Source: Crateriforma conspicua (GTDB taxonomy: Bacteria > Planctomycetota > Planctomycetia > Pirellulales > Pirellulaceae). From it: a stretch of 64,000 bases of DNA. Each line of letters opens with the position of its first letter. Position 1 is the first letter of the stretch. Under the pieces are notes generated by a model. It did no database searches. It was not told the origin of the DNA and was given only the letters and a program-made list of their open reading frames with translations. Positions 20,711 through 30,170 of the stretch are shown here, piece after piece. Position numbers and translations under genes: made by a program. Location: NCBI RefSeq assembly GCF_007752935.1, contig NZ_CP036319.1, positions 2,790,001-2,854,000 on the forward strand. Reading direction: 5' to 3'.

Positions 20711-23700
20711 TTACCCGTTGAACAGGACCGCACGGGCCAATTGCAGCCACGCTTTGCCCGACCGATCGCTCATGTCGAAATCTTTGGTCGGGATGTACGC
20801 CTTGCGTTGGTCGACAATGCGAACCGGAACGGGCGAACGTTCGGCCAATTGTTCGACTTGCCGGCGGTTGCCGTAGTTCAGCACAATGAATCGTGCATCG
20901 CTGGTGACTGAATGGATTTGCCACGCGGCCGCATCCAGACGCAGTTCGACCAGCTGTAACATCCGCTCGGCCGGCTGAGGAATCGGCCCGAACCGGTCGA
21001 CCAATTCTTCTTTGATTTCGTTGATCTTCGCGACGTTGTCGATCTTGGCCATGCGGCGATACAGATCGATCTTGTGACGCAGATCGGGCACGTATTCGTC
21101 GGGCAAATACGCTTCGACCGGCAAATCGATGTCCACGTCGGCCGACAATTTGGGCGGCAGCTTTTGGGCTTGCCGAACGGCGTCTTCCAACAGGTGGCAA
21201 TACAGTTCGTAACCCACCGCGGCGATGTGACCGCTTTGTTGGCTGCCCAGCAGATTGCCGGCGCCGCGGATTTCCAGGTCTCGCATCGCGATGGCAAACC
21301 CGGCGCCCATTTGGCTGTAATCTTCGATCGCCCGCAGACGTTTGCTGGCTTCGGGGCTGAGGTGTTTCCGGCGGCTGACCAACAGGTAACAGTACGCTTG
21401 GTGTTTGTAGCGTCCGACACGGCCACGCAATTGGTGCAGATCGCTCAGCCCATACTTGTCGCCTTCGTCGATGAACATTGTGTTGGCGTTGGCGATGTCG
21501 ATCCCGCTTTCGACGATCGTGGTGGCCAGCAACAAGTCGAACTTGTGATCGATAAAGTCGATCATGACTTGTTCCAATTCGCCTTCGCCCATTTGACCGT
21601 GGCCGATCCCGATGCGAAGCTCCGGTACAATGTTGCGCAACCGGTCGGCCAGTTCGTGCATGTCGCCGATGCGGTTGTGGACAAAGAACATTTGGCCGCC
21701 GCGGTTCAATTCGCGAACCATCGCGCTGCGGACCATCTTGTCGTCCCAGCGGGTGACCTTCGTTTCAACGCTCATCCGTTCGGCCGGCGGCGTTTCCAAG
21801 TTGCTGATGTCTCGCACACCGACCAACGCCATGTGCAACGTCCGTGGGATCGGCGTGGCGGACAACGTCAACACGTCGACGTTGTTGCGATGATTTTTCA
21901 GACGTTCTTTGACTTCGACGCCGAAACGTTGTTCTTCGTCGACGATCACCAGCCCCAGGTTGGCAAAGCGGACGTCTTTGCCGGCGATCCGGTGGGTGCC
22001 CACGATGATGTCGGCTTCACCGCTGGCGATCCGCTTGACCGTCGCGCGGGTGTCGGCGGGCGAAACGAACCGCGACAGCTTGGCGATTTCGATCGGAAAT
22101 TCCGCCATCCGTTCGCGGAACGTGTTGTAGTGCTGTTCGGCCAGCACGGTGGTCGGCACCAGCACGGCGACTTGGTATCCCGACGTCACGGCTTTGAATG
22201 CCGCCCGCATCGCGACTTCCGTTTTGCCAAAGCCGACGTCGCCACAGATCAGGCGGTCCATCGGCCGGGCGCTTTCCATGTCGTCCTTGATCGCTTCGAT
22301 CGCGGCCAATTGGTCGGGCGTTTCGGTGTAGGGAAAACTGGCGTCGAATTGTTGTTGCCAGGTGTTGTCGGGGTCGAAACTGATCCCGCGGCGGGCTTGG
22401 CGTTGGGCCTGCATCTCGATCAGTTCGGCGGCCATGTCAGTGACCGCCGATTCGGCCGCCTTGCGGTGATTGGCCCAAGCCTGGCCGCCGATTTTGGCCA
22501 GCCGTGGTCGGGTCTTCGATCCGCCGATGTATTTTTGGACCAGACCGATCCGTGATGCCGGCACGTAGATCTTCGTCCCGCCGTCGTATTCGATGGTCAG
22601 GTGTTCGACGTGCTGGCCGTTCTTTTCGATCTGACGCAGCCCGCGATACAGACCGATCCCGTGGGACAGGTGCACGACCAGATCGCCGACTTGCAGTTGC
22701 AAGAAATTCTGGATCGGCTTGCCGCGTGCCCGCGTCTTGCCCCGACGCACGGGGCTGCGGTGAAACAGTTCGGCGCCGGTCAGCACCAGCGCGCCGGCCG
22801 ACGGCAACCGAAAGCCGCCCGACAGGTCCGCCACCGTCATGTGCAACCGGCCTTCGGCGGCGGCGCGAGTGGGCTGTAGCAATTCCGTCAGCCGTTGTCC
22901 GTCGGCGGGCGTGTCACCGACGACGATCACGTGATGATCGGCCGCGATCGTGTCGACTTTCTTTTGGGTTTCCGAAAGCTCGCTGGCAAAGCTGTCGGCC
23001 GACGCGGCGTCCAGCGACAACAGTTCATCGCCGGTCGCTTCGGGGAAATCGTCGGCCGTGACCACACGGTGGCTGGTCATCGACGCGATCAATTCGTCCA
23101 TCGTCACGAACCGAGACGGATCGACCACACGGCGCAGCAGTGCATCGGCCGATGACGCACATCCTTGGGGATCAACGACCACAACGACCGTGTCGGCGGG
23201 CAAGTAGTCGCTGATCGGGCCCTGTTGTTCGGGCGGCATCGCGGGCGTTTCGTCCAGCGGGTCAGCCGTGGATGCACCGATCGCGGCCAGCTCGATTTCG
23301 GTGACCGATTCGATGCTACGCTGGCTGGACAGATCAAACGTGCGGATGGATTCGATTTCGTCGCCGAACCATTCCACGCGAATCGGCAACGGCTGATCCG
23401 GCGAATAGATGTCCAGCAAGCCGCCGCGTGTGGCGAACTCGCCGGGGAACTGGACCGCGGTGGTGCCGGCAAAGCCCGCTTCGGCCAGCCAAGCCCGCAC
23501 GTCCTCCGGTGCAAGCGTCTGTCCGACTTTTAGCGTGCGGGTGCTGTCGGCCAGTTTTTGTGGCGTCGGGACTTTCTGGATCGCCGCGCCGATGAACGCG
23601 GTGACCAGCAACGGTTCCGGCGAATCGGCGTCGCGCGAACGAAGACGCTGCAGGACCTGCAGCCGATCGGCAAAGTCGACGTCGCGGATCGTCGCGCCGC

Positions 23701-24070
23701 TGCCGTCGCCGGCCGACAGCGGCAGCGCGACCGCATCGGTCAGTCCGAATGACCGAGCGTCGGTGGCCACGATTTCGGCGTCGGCCGCTTGGGGCAGCAG
23801 CATCAGGATGTGAGGCGTGCTGCGGGCGATCGCCGCGGCCAACAACGCGCGGATGCCGCCCCAAACACCGCCGAAACCCATCGGCTGGTCCGGTTTCAGC
23901 CCGCGCATGCGCACACTGACGCCCGCCGCGTCGTCGATCAACGCGGGCAGGTCGGACAGTTGGCGGATGGTCACCGGTTTGCGACGGCCGGTGGTTTTTC
24001 CGCGGCGGCTGGTTTTCTTGGCTGCGGTCAAACGATCGCGTCGCTTGAGCAGGGGACGGAAAGGACGCAC
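20711..24070 (-). CDS. mfd: Transcription-repair coupling factor Mfd
   Basis: Mfd removes RNA polymerase stalled at lesions and recruits UvrAB. In order, the protein shows UvrB-like N-terminal domains (GGLLDIYSPDQPLPIRVEWF), the RNA polymerase interaction domain (FLQLQVGDLVVHLSHGIGLY), then the RecG-like helicase. The helicase has Walker A GDVGFGKTEVAMR, the DEEQ box VDEEQRFGV and motif LSATPIPRTLHMAL. Next come TTIVESGIDIANANTMFID and the QLRGRVGR motif VI. The C-terminal TRCF domain follows. The start is uncertain: the frame is open to 24295 but would overlap the divergent oxidoreductase. GTG 24070 gives about 1119 residues, and TTG 24031 is an alternative. Confidence 0.94.
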   Translation of the reverse strand: MRPFRPLLKRRDRLTAAKKTSRRGKTTGRRKPVTIRQLSDLPALIDDAAGVSVRMRGLKPDQPMGFGGVWGGIRALLAAAIARSTPHILMLLPQAADAEIVATDARSFGLTDAVALPLSAGDGSGATIRDVDFADRLQVLQRLRSRDADSPEPLLVTAFIGAAIQKVPTPQKLADSTRTLKVGQTLAPEDVRAWLAEAGFAGTTAVQFPGEFATRGGLLDIYSPDQPLPIRVEWFGDEIESIRTFDLSSQRSIESVTEIELAAIGASTADPLDETPAMPPEQQGPISDYLPADTVVVVVDPQGCASSADALLRRVVDPSRFVTMDELIASMTSHRVVTADDFPEATGDELLSLDAASADSFASELSETQKKVDTIAADHHVIVVGDTPADGQRLTELLQPTRAAAEGRLHMTVADLSGGFRLPSAGALVLTGAELFHRSPVRRGKTRARGKPIQNFLQLQVGDLVVHLSHGIGLYRGLRQIEKNGQHVEHLTIEYDGGTKIYVPASRIGLVQKYIGGSKTRPRLAKIGGQAWANHRKAAESAVTDMAAELIEMQAQRQARRGISFDPDNTWQQQFDASFPYTETPDQLAAIEAIKDDMESARPMDRLICGDVGFGKTEVAMRAAFKAVTSGYQVAVLVPTTVLAEQHYNTFRERMAEFPIEIAKLSRFVSPADTRATVKRIASGEADIIVGTHRIAGKDVRFANLGLVIVDEEQRFGVEVKERLKNHRNNVDVLTLSATPIPRTLHMALVGVRDISNLETPPAERMSVETKVTRWDDKMVRSAMVRELNRGGQMFFVHNRIGDMHELADRLRNIVPELRIGIGHGQMGEGELEQVMIDFIDHKFDLLLATTIVESGIDIANANTMFIDEGDKYGLSDLHQLRGRVGRYKHQAYCYLLVSRRKHLSPEASKRLRAIEDYSQMGAGFAIAMRDLEIRGAGNLLGSQQSGHIAAVGYELYCHLLEDAVRQAQKLPPKLSADVDIDLPVEAYLPDEYVPDLRHKIDLYRRMAKIDNVAKINEIKEELVDRFGPIPQPAERMLQLVELRLDAAAWQIHSVTSDARFIVLNYGNRRQVEQLAERSPVPVRIVDQRKAYIPTKDFDMSDRSGKAWLQLARAVLFNG

Positions 24071-24251
24071 TGGGTGTTGTGCGAGACAAAAAAAAGTATC
24101 GTGTGCGGGCAAGATGCGACACCCGAAAGATGCCGCTTCGCCGAAATCGGCCGGTTGATCGACCGTCGGCGACCGCTTGTCAGCACCCCCGCGATTTGGC
24201 GTCGCAATCCTTCCCCCATCCCCTTCCCCAACGAACGGCTTGTCCAGAAAC

Positions 24252-25292
24252 ATGAGTATCGGAATCGGAATCGTCGGCGCCGGAATGATCTCCAACTTTC
24301 ACGCCAAAGCCATCGCCGACGCGGCGGGCTGTCACCTGGCGGCCGTGTGTGATCGCATTCCCGAAGCCGCCACGGCGTTCGCCGAAAAATACGGCTGTAA
24401 CGGACACGGTTCGATCGAAGCCATGTTGGACGATCCCAGCGTCGATGCGGTCGCGGTTTGCACGCCCAGCGGCGCGCACCTGGATCCTGCGTTGGCGGCC
24501 GCCGCGGCGGGCAAGCACGTGATCGTTGAAAAGCCGCTGGAGATCACCACCGAACGCTGTGACCAAATCATTCAAGCGTGCGAAAAGGCCGGCACCAAGT
24601 TGGTCGTGACCTTCCAAAGTCGTTTTCATCAGTCCAGTCTGCTGATGAAAAAGGCCGTGGAAGATGGCCGATTCGGGACCGTCACGATGGGCGACGCTTA
24701 TGTGAAGTGGTTCCGCAGCCAAGAGTATTACGACAGCGGCGCTTGGCGTGGCACGTGGGCGCTGGACGGTGGCGGCGCGCTGATGAACCAAGCCATCCAC
24801 AGTGTGGACTTGTTGGTCTGGCTGATGGGTGACGTCGAAGAAATCAGCGCGATGACTGGTACGCTGACGCACGAGCGAATCGAAGTGGAAGACGTCGCGG
24901 TTGCCACGCTGAAGTTCAAGTCGGGGGCCTTGGGTGTGATCGAAGCCACCACGACCGCGTATCCCGGCGCGCTGAAGCGGATCGAGATCGCCGGCAGCAA
25001 CGGATCGGCCGTGTTGGAAGAAGAAGACCTGATCCAGTGGGACTTTGCGGACGAAACCGACGCGGACCGTCAGATCCGTGATTCGATGCAAGGCAATACC
25101 GAATCCGGCGGCGGTGCGGCCGACCCATCGGCAATCGACCACAAGGGACACACGAAGGTCTATGAAGAATTGGCGGCGTCGATCGCCGAGAATCGAATGC
25201 CGTCGATCAGTGGTCAGGAAGGTCGTCGCAGCGTCGAAGTGATCCGCGCGATCTACGATTCGGCTCAGTCCGGTCAACGCGTCAAGCTGTAA
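24252..25292 (+). CDS. Gfo/Idh/MocA family NAD(P)-dependent oxidoreductase
   Basis: A 346-residue cytoplasmic dehydrogenase of the Gfo/Idh/MocA family, which oxidises or reduces sugars and related polyols. The Rossmann motif GIGIVGAGMISNFHAKAI is at the N-terminus. The family EKP motif lies in HVIVEKPLEITTERCDQI at about residue 95. The C-terminal domain has GTWALDGGGALMNQAIHSVD, which carries the catalytic His region. ATG 24252 is used; the longer open frame upstream overlaps mfd and lacks homology. There is no signal peptide. The substrate cannot be told from sequence. Confidence 0.93.
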   Translation: MSIGIGIVGAGMISNFHAKAIADAAGCHLAAVCDRIPEAATAFAEKYGCNGHGSIEAMLDDPSVDAVAVCTPSGAHLDPALAAAAAGKHVIVEKPLEITTERCDQIIQACEKAGTKLVVTFQSRFHQSSLLMKKAVEDGRFGTVTMGDAYVKWFRSQEYYDSGAWRGTWALDGGGALMNQAIHSVDLLVWLMGDVEEISAMTGTLTHERIEVEDVAVATLKFKSGALGVIEATTTAYPGALKRIEIAGSNGSAVLEEEDLIQWDFADETDADRQIRDSMQGNTESGGGAADPSAIDHKGHTKVYEELAASIAENRMPSISGQEGRRSVEVIRAIYDSAQSGQRVKL

Positions 25293-25309
25293 GCGACCGT
25301 CCGGGACGC

Positions 25310-25640
25310 GGCCCACAAAGTCGCCTTTCGCTCCGCCGAAAGTAGCGTCCGCCGAATCGGTTCAGGCCAGTCGGCGAAACATCCCAAACCCGCGGCTAGC
25401 GCCCTGCGGCTCACAAAGTCGCCTTTCGCTCCGCCGAAAGCAGCGTCCTCCGAATCGGTTCAGGCCAGTCGGTGATTCCAAACCCGCGGCTAGCGCCCTG
25501 CGGCTCACAAAGTCGCCTTTCGCTCCGCCGAAAGTAGCGTCCGCCGAATCGGTTCAGGTCAGTCGGCGAAACATTCCAAACCCGCGGCTAGCGCCGTGCG
25601 GCTCACAAAGTCGCCTTTCGCTCCGCCGAAAGCAGCGTCC
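25310..25640. repeat. Intergenic palindromic repeat cluster B (93-99 bp period)
   Basis: Four copies with GTCGCC at 25320, 25419, 25512 and 25610. The unit contains CGCGGCTAGCGCC, GCGGCTCACAAAGTCGCC and CTTTCGCTCCGCCGAAAG, with a cluster-specific spacer containing GCCGAATCGGTTCAGG. The cluster fills most of the space between the oxidoreductase gene and frr. Open frames here on the minus strand are repeat artefacts. Confidence 0.88.
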
Positions 25641-25870
25641 TCCTCCTGCCGATGCCCGGCCGCCGATCCGGCTGGGCAGAGGCCGGCGATTGTGCCGCAG
25701 CTTCGCTCGGGGTTGCTCGCTTGTTGACAGCTTGAGTGTCTGCGACAGTGTGCGCTTGATCTCCACGGGCGGATCCCAAGCCGGCGGCGCAATGGGATAT
25801 ATTGACGATCCGCTGCCAAAGCACGGAACGCCCCAGGAAGCCCCCACCACAGGAAGACGACTGAGAAACG

Positions 25871-26431
25871 ATGAGCACCGACGAGATTTTGATGGACGCC
25901 GAAGAACGCATGGAAAAGGCGGTCTCCGTGCTGGGCAACAACCTTTCGGGAATTCGCACCGGTCGGGCCACTCCGGGCTTGGTCGATTCGCTGAAGGTCG
26001 AGGTGTACGGTTCGCAAACGCCATTGAAACAGCTGGCGTCGATCGGCGTCCCCGAGCCACAACAGATCTTGATCCGTCCCTACGATGCCGGGACGATCAA
26101 AGAGATTGAGAAAGCGATCGTCGCGGGCGAACTGGGCCTGAATCCGCAAAGTGACGGCCGCGTCGTGCGGTTGAACGTCCCGCCGTTGTCGACCGAAGTC
26201 CGTAAGAAAATGGTCTCTCGGATCAAGGAATTGGCCGAAGAAGCCAAGATTTCGATCCGAAATATTCGCCGTGATGCCAACAAAGCGGCTGACCAGGGCG
26301 AAAAGGATAAGGTCATGACCGAGGACGATCGCGACAAACTGAAAGATGACGTCCAGGAGCTGACCAAGAAATTCGAGGCTCAGGTCAACGACTTGGCCAA
26401 AGCCCGCGAATCCGAAGTCCTTGAGGATTAA
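25871..26431 (+). CDS. frr: Ribosome recycling factor
   Basis: RRF splits post-termination ribosomes with EF-G. The 186-residue sequence has LGNNLSGIRTGRATPGLVDS near the N-terminus and YGSQTPLKQLASIGVPEPQQ. It continues with GLNPQSDGRVVRLNVPPLST, the RKKMVSRIKELAEEAKISIR segment and RRDANKAA. This is the full domain I/II set of a normal RRF. It is the first gene of a tight operon with floA (6 bases) and the gene at 27610. In many bacteria frr follows pyrH; here it is 15 kb away on the other strand. Confidence 0.97.
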   Translation: MSTDEILMDAEERMEKAVSVLGNNLSGIRTGRATPGLVDSLKVEVYGSQTPLKQLASIGVPEPQQILIRPYDAGTIKEIEKAIVAGELGLNPQSDGRVVRLNVPPLSTEVRKKMVSRIKELAEEAKISIRNIRRDANKAADQGEKDKVMTEDDRDKLKDDVQELTKKFEAQVNDLAKARESEVLED

Positions 26432-26437
26432 CCCACC

Positions 26438-27586
<1,149 letters not shown>

Positions 27587-27609
27587 GCTGACCGCCTAGG
27601 AGACGTCCG

Positions 27610-28062
27610 ATGGCCGGTGACCTGGAAGACTTTCTGAAACGCGCCGCGGCGAAACGGCAAGCCAAAGCGGCGGCCGCGAAAAATGCGAACCCACGCCCCA
27701 CGCGGTCCGCGCCGGAGTACACCGACAGTCGCCGCGAACGCGAGACTCGCGAACTGGACGATTCAGATTTGGTCGATGAAGTGATCGTGGGCGAGGTCGT
27801 GGAGACGCCTTCGGATCAACAACAGTATCAGGAACGTCGACGTCGGATCGAACAGGCCAAAAAACGGGCGGAGAAGATCGCGGCGGAGACGGCCAAGCGG
27901 GCTAAGAAATCGGCAAACGTCGTCGATACCTCCACCGATTCCATCGGCGACGGCAAGGTCGTGGATCCGGACCAGTTGATGGCGATGCTGCGTTCGCCCC
28001 AAGGAATGCGCCAAGCGATTTTGCTGCGCGAGATCTTGGATCGCCCCGAACACCGTTGGTAG
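27610..28062 (+). CDS. Small charged hypothetical protein, third gene of the frr-floA operon
   Basis: A 150-residue soluble protein, strongly charged and largely helical. The N-terminus is Lys/Ala-rich (LEDFLKRAAAKRQAKAAAAK). The centre is acidic (LDDSDLVDEVIVGEVVET), followed by a long basic coiled coil (RRRRIEQAKKRAEKIAAETA). A compact C-terminal motif, MAMLRSPQGMRQAILLREIL, ends DRPEHRW. No known family is recognised. It is 23 bases after floA with an AGGAGA-like site upstream, so probably translated from the same mRNA. The coiled coil could pair with that of FloA, but this is only inference. Confidence 0.75.
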   Translation: MAGDLEDFLKRAAAKRQAKAAAAKNANPRPTRSAPEYTDSRRERETRELDDSDLVDEVIVGEVVETPSDQQQYQERRRRIEQAKKRAEKIAAETAKRAKKSANVVDTSTDSIGDGKVVDPDQLMAMLRSPQGMRQAILLREILDRPEHRW

Positions 28063-28084
28063 AAGGCCCGTCCTAACTGGCGGT

Positions 28085-28556
28085 CGCCAACGTCGCCTTT
28101 CGCTCCGCCGAAAGTAGCTGGGCGAAAGGGTGAAGGTGATGCTGGGCTGAATGTGTAGGCGTCGGGCTGCATTGCCGAAATGGGCTAACCCGCGGCTAGC
28201 GCCGTGCGGCTCACAAAGTCGCCTTTCGCTCCGCCGAAAGTAGCGTTCGGGAGGGTGAAGGTGATGCTGGGCTGAATGCTTAGGCGTCGGGCTGCGTTGG
28301 CGAAATAGCGGAACCCGCGGCTAGCGCCGTGCGGCTCACAAAGTCGCCTTTCGCTCCGCCGAAAGTAGCGTTCGGGAGGGTAAAGGTGATGCTGGGCTGA
28401 ATGTGTAGGCGTTGGGTTGCGTTGGCGAAATAGCGGAACCCGCGGCTAGCGCCTCGCGGCTCACAAAGTCGCCTTTCGCTCCGCCGAAAGTAGCGCCCGC
28501 CGAGACGATGCCTTTCCGAAGGTGCTCCCAAATCCGCGGCTAGCGCCGCGCGGCTC
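28085..28556. repeat. Intergenic palindromic repeat cluster C (about 125 bp period)
   Basis: Four copies with GTCGCC near 28092, 28219, 28343 and 28469, plus a half copy ending at 28558. Period is 124-127 bases. The spacers carry GGGAGGGTGAAGGTGATGCT and TGTAGGCGTCGGGCTGCGTT, shared with cluster E at 59 kb but not with clusters A or B. The cluster lies between convergent transcription units. Confidence 0.88.
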
Positions 28557-28557
28557 A

Positions 28558-28593
28558 CAAAAAATCCCTTTCGGTCGGTGGACCGAAAGGGAT
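28558..28593 (-). terminator. Rho-independent terminator of the DUF1559 gene
   Basis: A perfect 13-bp stem (ATCCCTTTCGGTC at 28564-28576 and its complement at 28581-28593) with a 4-base loop is followed on the minus strand by a T-run, complement of the A-run at 28558-28564. It is about 28 bases past the stop codon. Confidence 0.88.
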
Positions 28594-28621
28594 CGTCGTT
28601 TGTCGGGACAGGCTGCAAACC

Positions 28622-29794
28622 CTACAGGGCTTGGCCCTTCGGAATGAATTCGTTGAACGGCACGTCGCTGCTTTTGCCACGCGTGGTCATGTAGGCCTGA
28701 TAGACGCGATAGTCGATGCCCTCGGCGATGAATCGCACGGTGCCATCGGCGAAACCCATTTGGACGCCGTCGACGTGAGCCGATGAGGGACGGGCCAGTT
28801 GGGCGGCGCGGATAAGATTTTGAGCGTTGCGAACTTTCGGCATTTCAATGTTGAACTTGTCACCGCTTTGGTCGCCACCGTTGACCTTCAAGATCGAATT
28901 GGCACCGTTCAGCGAGATCGCACCCGGGAAATTGGTCGGGTTATCATCCGCGTACCAATACACCATGCCGTTGGTGTATCGGCTGAACGGGTCGTATTCC
29001 AAGCTTGCGTTGGTCAGATCGGTTTGGCCCATCAAGCCGGCGCGGTGCCAGGGCATGGCTTGCAGATTTTCGCTGAACAGAACGGTGTTACCCGCACCAT
29101 CTTTGAAGTCGTCCATGCGGACACGGTCGCCGGTGGCGGAGTTGGTCGCGCCGGCAAATTTGTTGGTGAAGACGCCGTTGGCACGTTCTTGCGAACTGGC
29201 GAAGGTCGCCGCCGGGCCGTTGGCATTGGTGTGCGCGACGTTGACGAAGTTGCCTTGCAGGTCTTGGGGGTGGAAACCGTTGTTGCTGATGTAGCTGTTA
29301 CGGCCGTGGTCGCCCACGATGACGGGACTGCTGGGGCACTGGAAAATCGGCAGGTTCGGGGCCGCGCTGGCGGTGTAACCTTCGCCCGATTCGCCGGTGG
29401 ACGACGGGTTTTCGGGGCTGCCGGGACCGATGACCGGGTACTTGTCTTCGTTCCACACTTCGTAAATCGGTTGGCCGTCCAGGTAGGGCAGCAAGCCGAC
29501 CGCCCAGGTGCCGACCTTTTGGTGGGCCGGGCTGACGCCCGCATCCGGATCACTGGGGTTCACACCGCCGGCGAAGTCACCGAACTTCATGCACCAACCG
29601 GGCATTTCGCCCTTGTTGTTTTCGTATTGGATCGCGGCGAGAGCCAAGTTTTTGACTTGGTTTCCGCATTGGGCCAGACGGGCGGCTTCACGGGCCGATT
29701 GGACGGCGGGCAGCAACAGGCCGGCCAAGACGCCGATGATGGTGATCACCACCAGCAGTTCCACCAGGGTAAATCCGGTGCGTTTAAGGTTCAT
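28622..29794 (-). CDS. DUF1559 domain protein with type IV pilin-like N-terminus
   Basis: A 390-residue planctomycete DUF1559 protein, a family greatly expanded in this phylum. The prepilin-type N-terminus RTGFTLVELLVVITIIGVLAG would be cleaved by a prepilin peptidase such as that at 4056-5366. The DUF1559 core follows: AGLLLPAVQSAREAARLAQC, NQVKNLALAAIQYEN, later MPWHRAGLM, and the C-terminal SSAHVDGVQMGFADGTVRFI block. ATG 29794 (MNLKRTGF) is the correct start, as the 37 codons upstream do not fit. It is a single-gene unit with a good promoter and terminator. The role is unknown; surface pseudopilus or adhesion structures have been suggested for the family. Confidence 0.95.
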   Translation of the reverse strand: MNLKRTGFTLVELLVVITIIGVLAGLLLPAVQSAREAARLAQCGNQVKNLALAAIQYENNKGEMPGWCMKFGDFAGGVNPSDPDAGVSPAHQKVGTWAVGLLPYLDGQPIYEVWNEDKYPVIGPGSPENPSSTGESGEGYTASAAPNLPIFQCPSSPVIVGDHGRNSYISNNGFHPQDLQGNFVNVAHTNANGPAATFASSQERANGVFTNKFAGATNSATGDRVRMDDFKDGAGNTVLFSENLQAMPWHRAGLMGQTDLTNASLEYDPFSRYTNGMVYWYADDNPTNFPGAISLNGANSILKVNGGDQSGDKFNIEMPKVRNAQNLIRAAQLARPSSAHVDGVQMGFADGTVRFIAEGIDYRVYQAYMTTRGKSSDVPFNEFIPKGQAL

Positions 29795-29876
29795 GGGGGC
29801 GCTTCCAGCGAGAGAAGGGGCGAGGAAAGAGGCGAGCGCCGAATCCGGACCTGCCGTATCGTCGAGCTCTGCAAGC

Positions 29877-29905
29877 ATTATCACCGATATCGCCTTTGGG
29901 TGCAA
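29877..29905 (-). promoter_or_regulatory. Strong candidate promoter of the DUF1559 gene
   Basis: On the minus strand TTGCAC (29900-29905) is separated by exactly 17 bases from GATAAT (29877-29882), which is preceded by TG-like sequence. The transcript would have a leader of about 75 bases before ATG 29794. Confidence 0.6.
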
Positions 29906-30089
29906 ATATTGCCCTCGATCAATCCCTTAAGGATTTCTGGCGATTCGTCGATTTGATCGCTCCAAGCTTGATCGAAATGACGACACTGCGGATCATCACG
30001 ACCTGGGCCGTCAGATCTTGCCGAATCCGGTCAATCCTGACCCACCGACCCATGAATGCGTCTTGTGAAGTAATTAACCTGAGGAACGC

Positions 30090-30170
30090 ATGAAGGTCTC
30101 GCAAACATTCGTCATTGGCCGGCCTTTTCCATCTCTGCCGCGCACCTTGCTGATCTGTTCACTGATTTGA
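30090..30170 (+). CDS. Possible 26-codon leader ORF translationally coupled to the next gene
   Basis: A short frame from ATG 30090 (MKVSQTFVIGRPFPSLPRTL...) has a good ribosome binding site, CTGAGGAA, a few bases upstream. It ends at TGA 30168-30170. That stop overlaps the TTG start (30167-30169) of the aminotransferase-like gene, which has no ribosome binding site of its own. This arrangement suggests coupled translation. It could instead be a frameshifted N-terminus or chance; no family is recognised. Confidence 0.35.
   Translation: MKVSQTFVIGRPFPSLPRTLLICSLI

Noticed and set aside
20878-24122. Long plus- and minus-strand frames inside mfd (for example 493 codons at 21074-22555)
   Set aside because: They are shadow frames of a high-GC gene; mfd has full domain support.
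27828-28618. Minus-strand open frames with FGGAKGDFVSRTALAAG-like or FRRSERRLCEPRGASRGFR-like products
   Set aside because: These are translations of the intergenic repeat units in different frames; the same peptides appear at 17, 25, 28 and 59 kb and have no other support.
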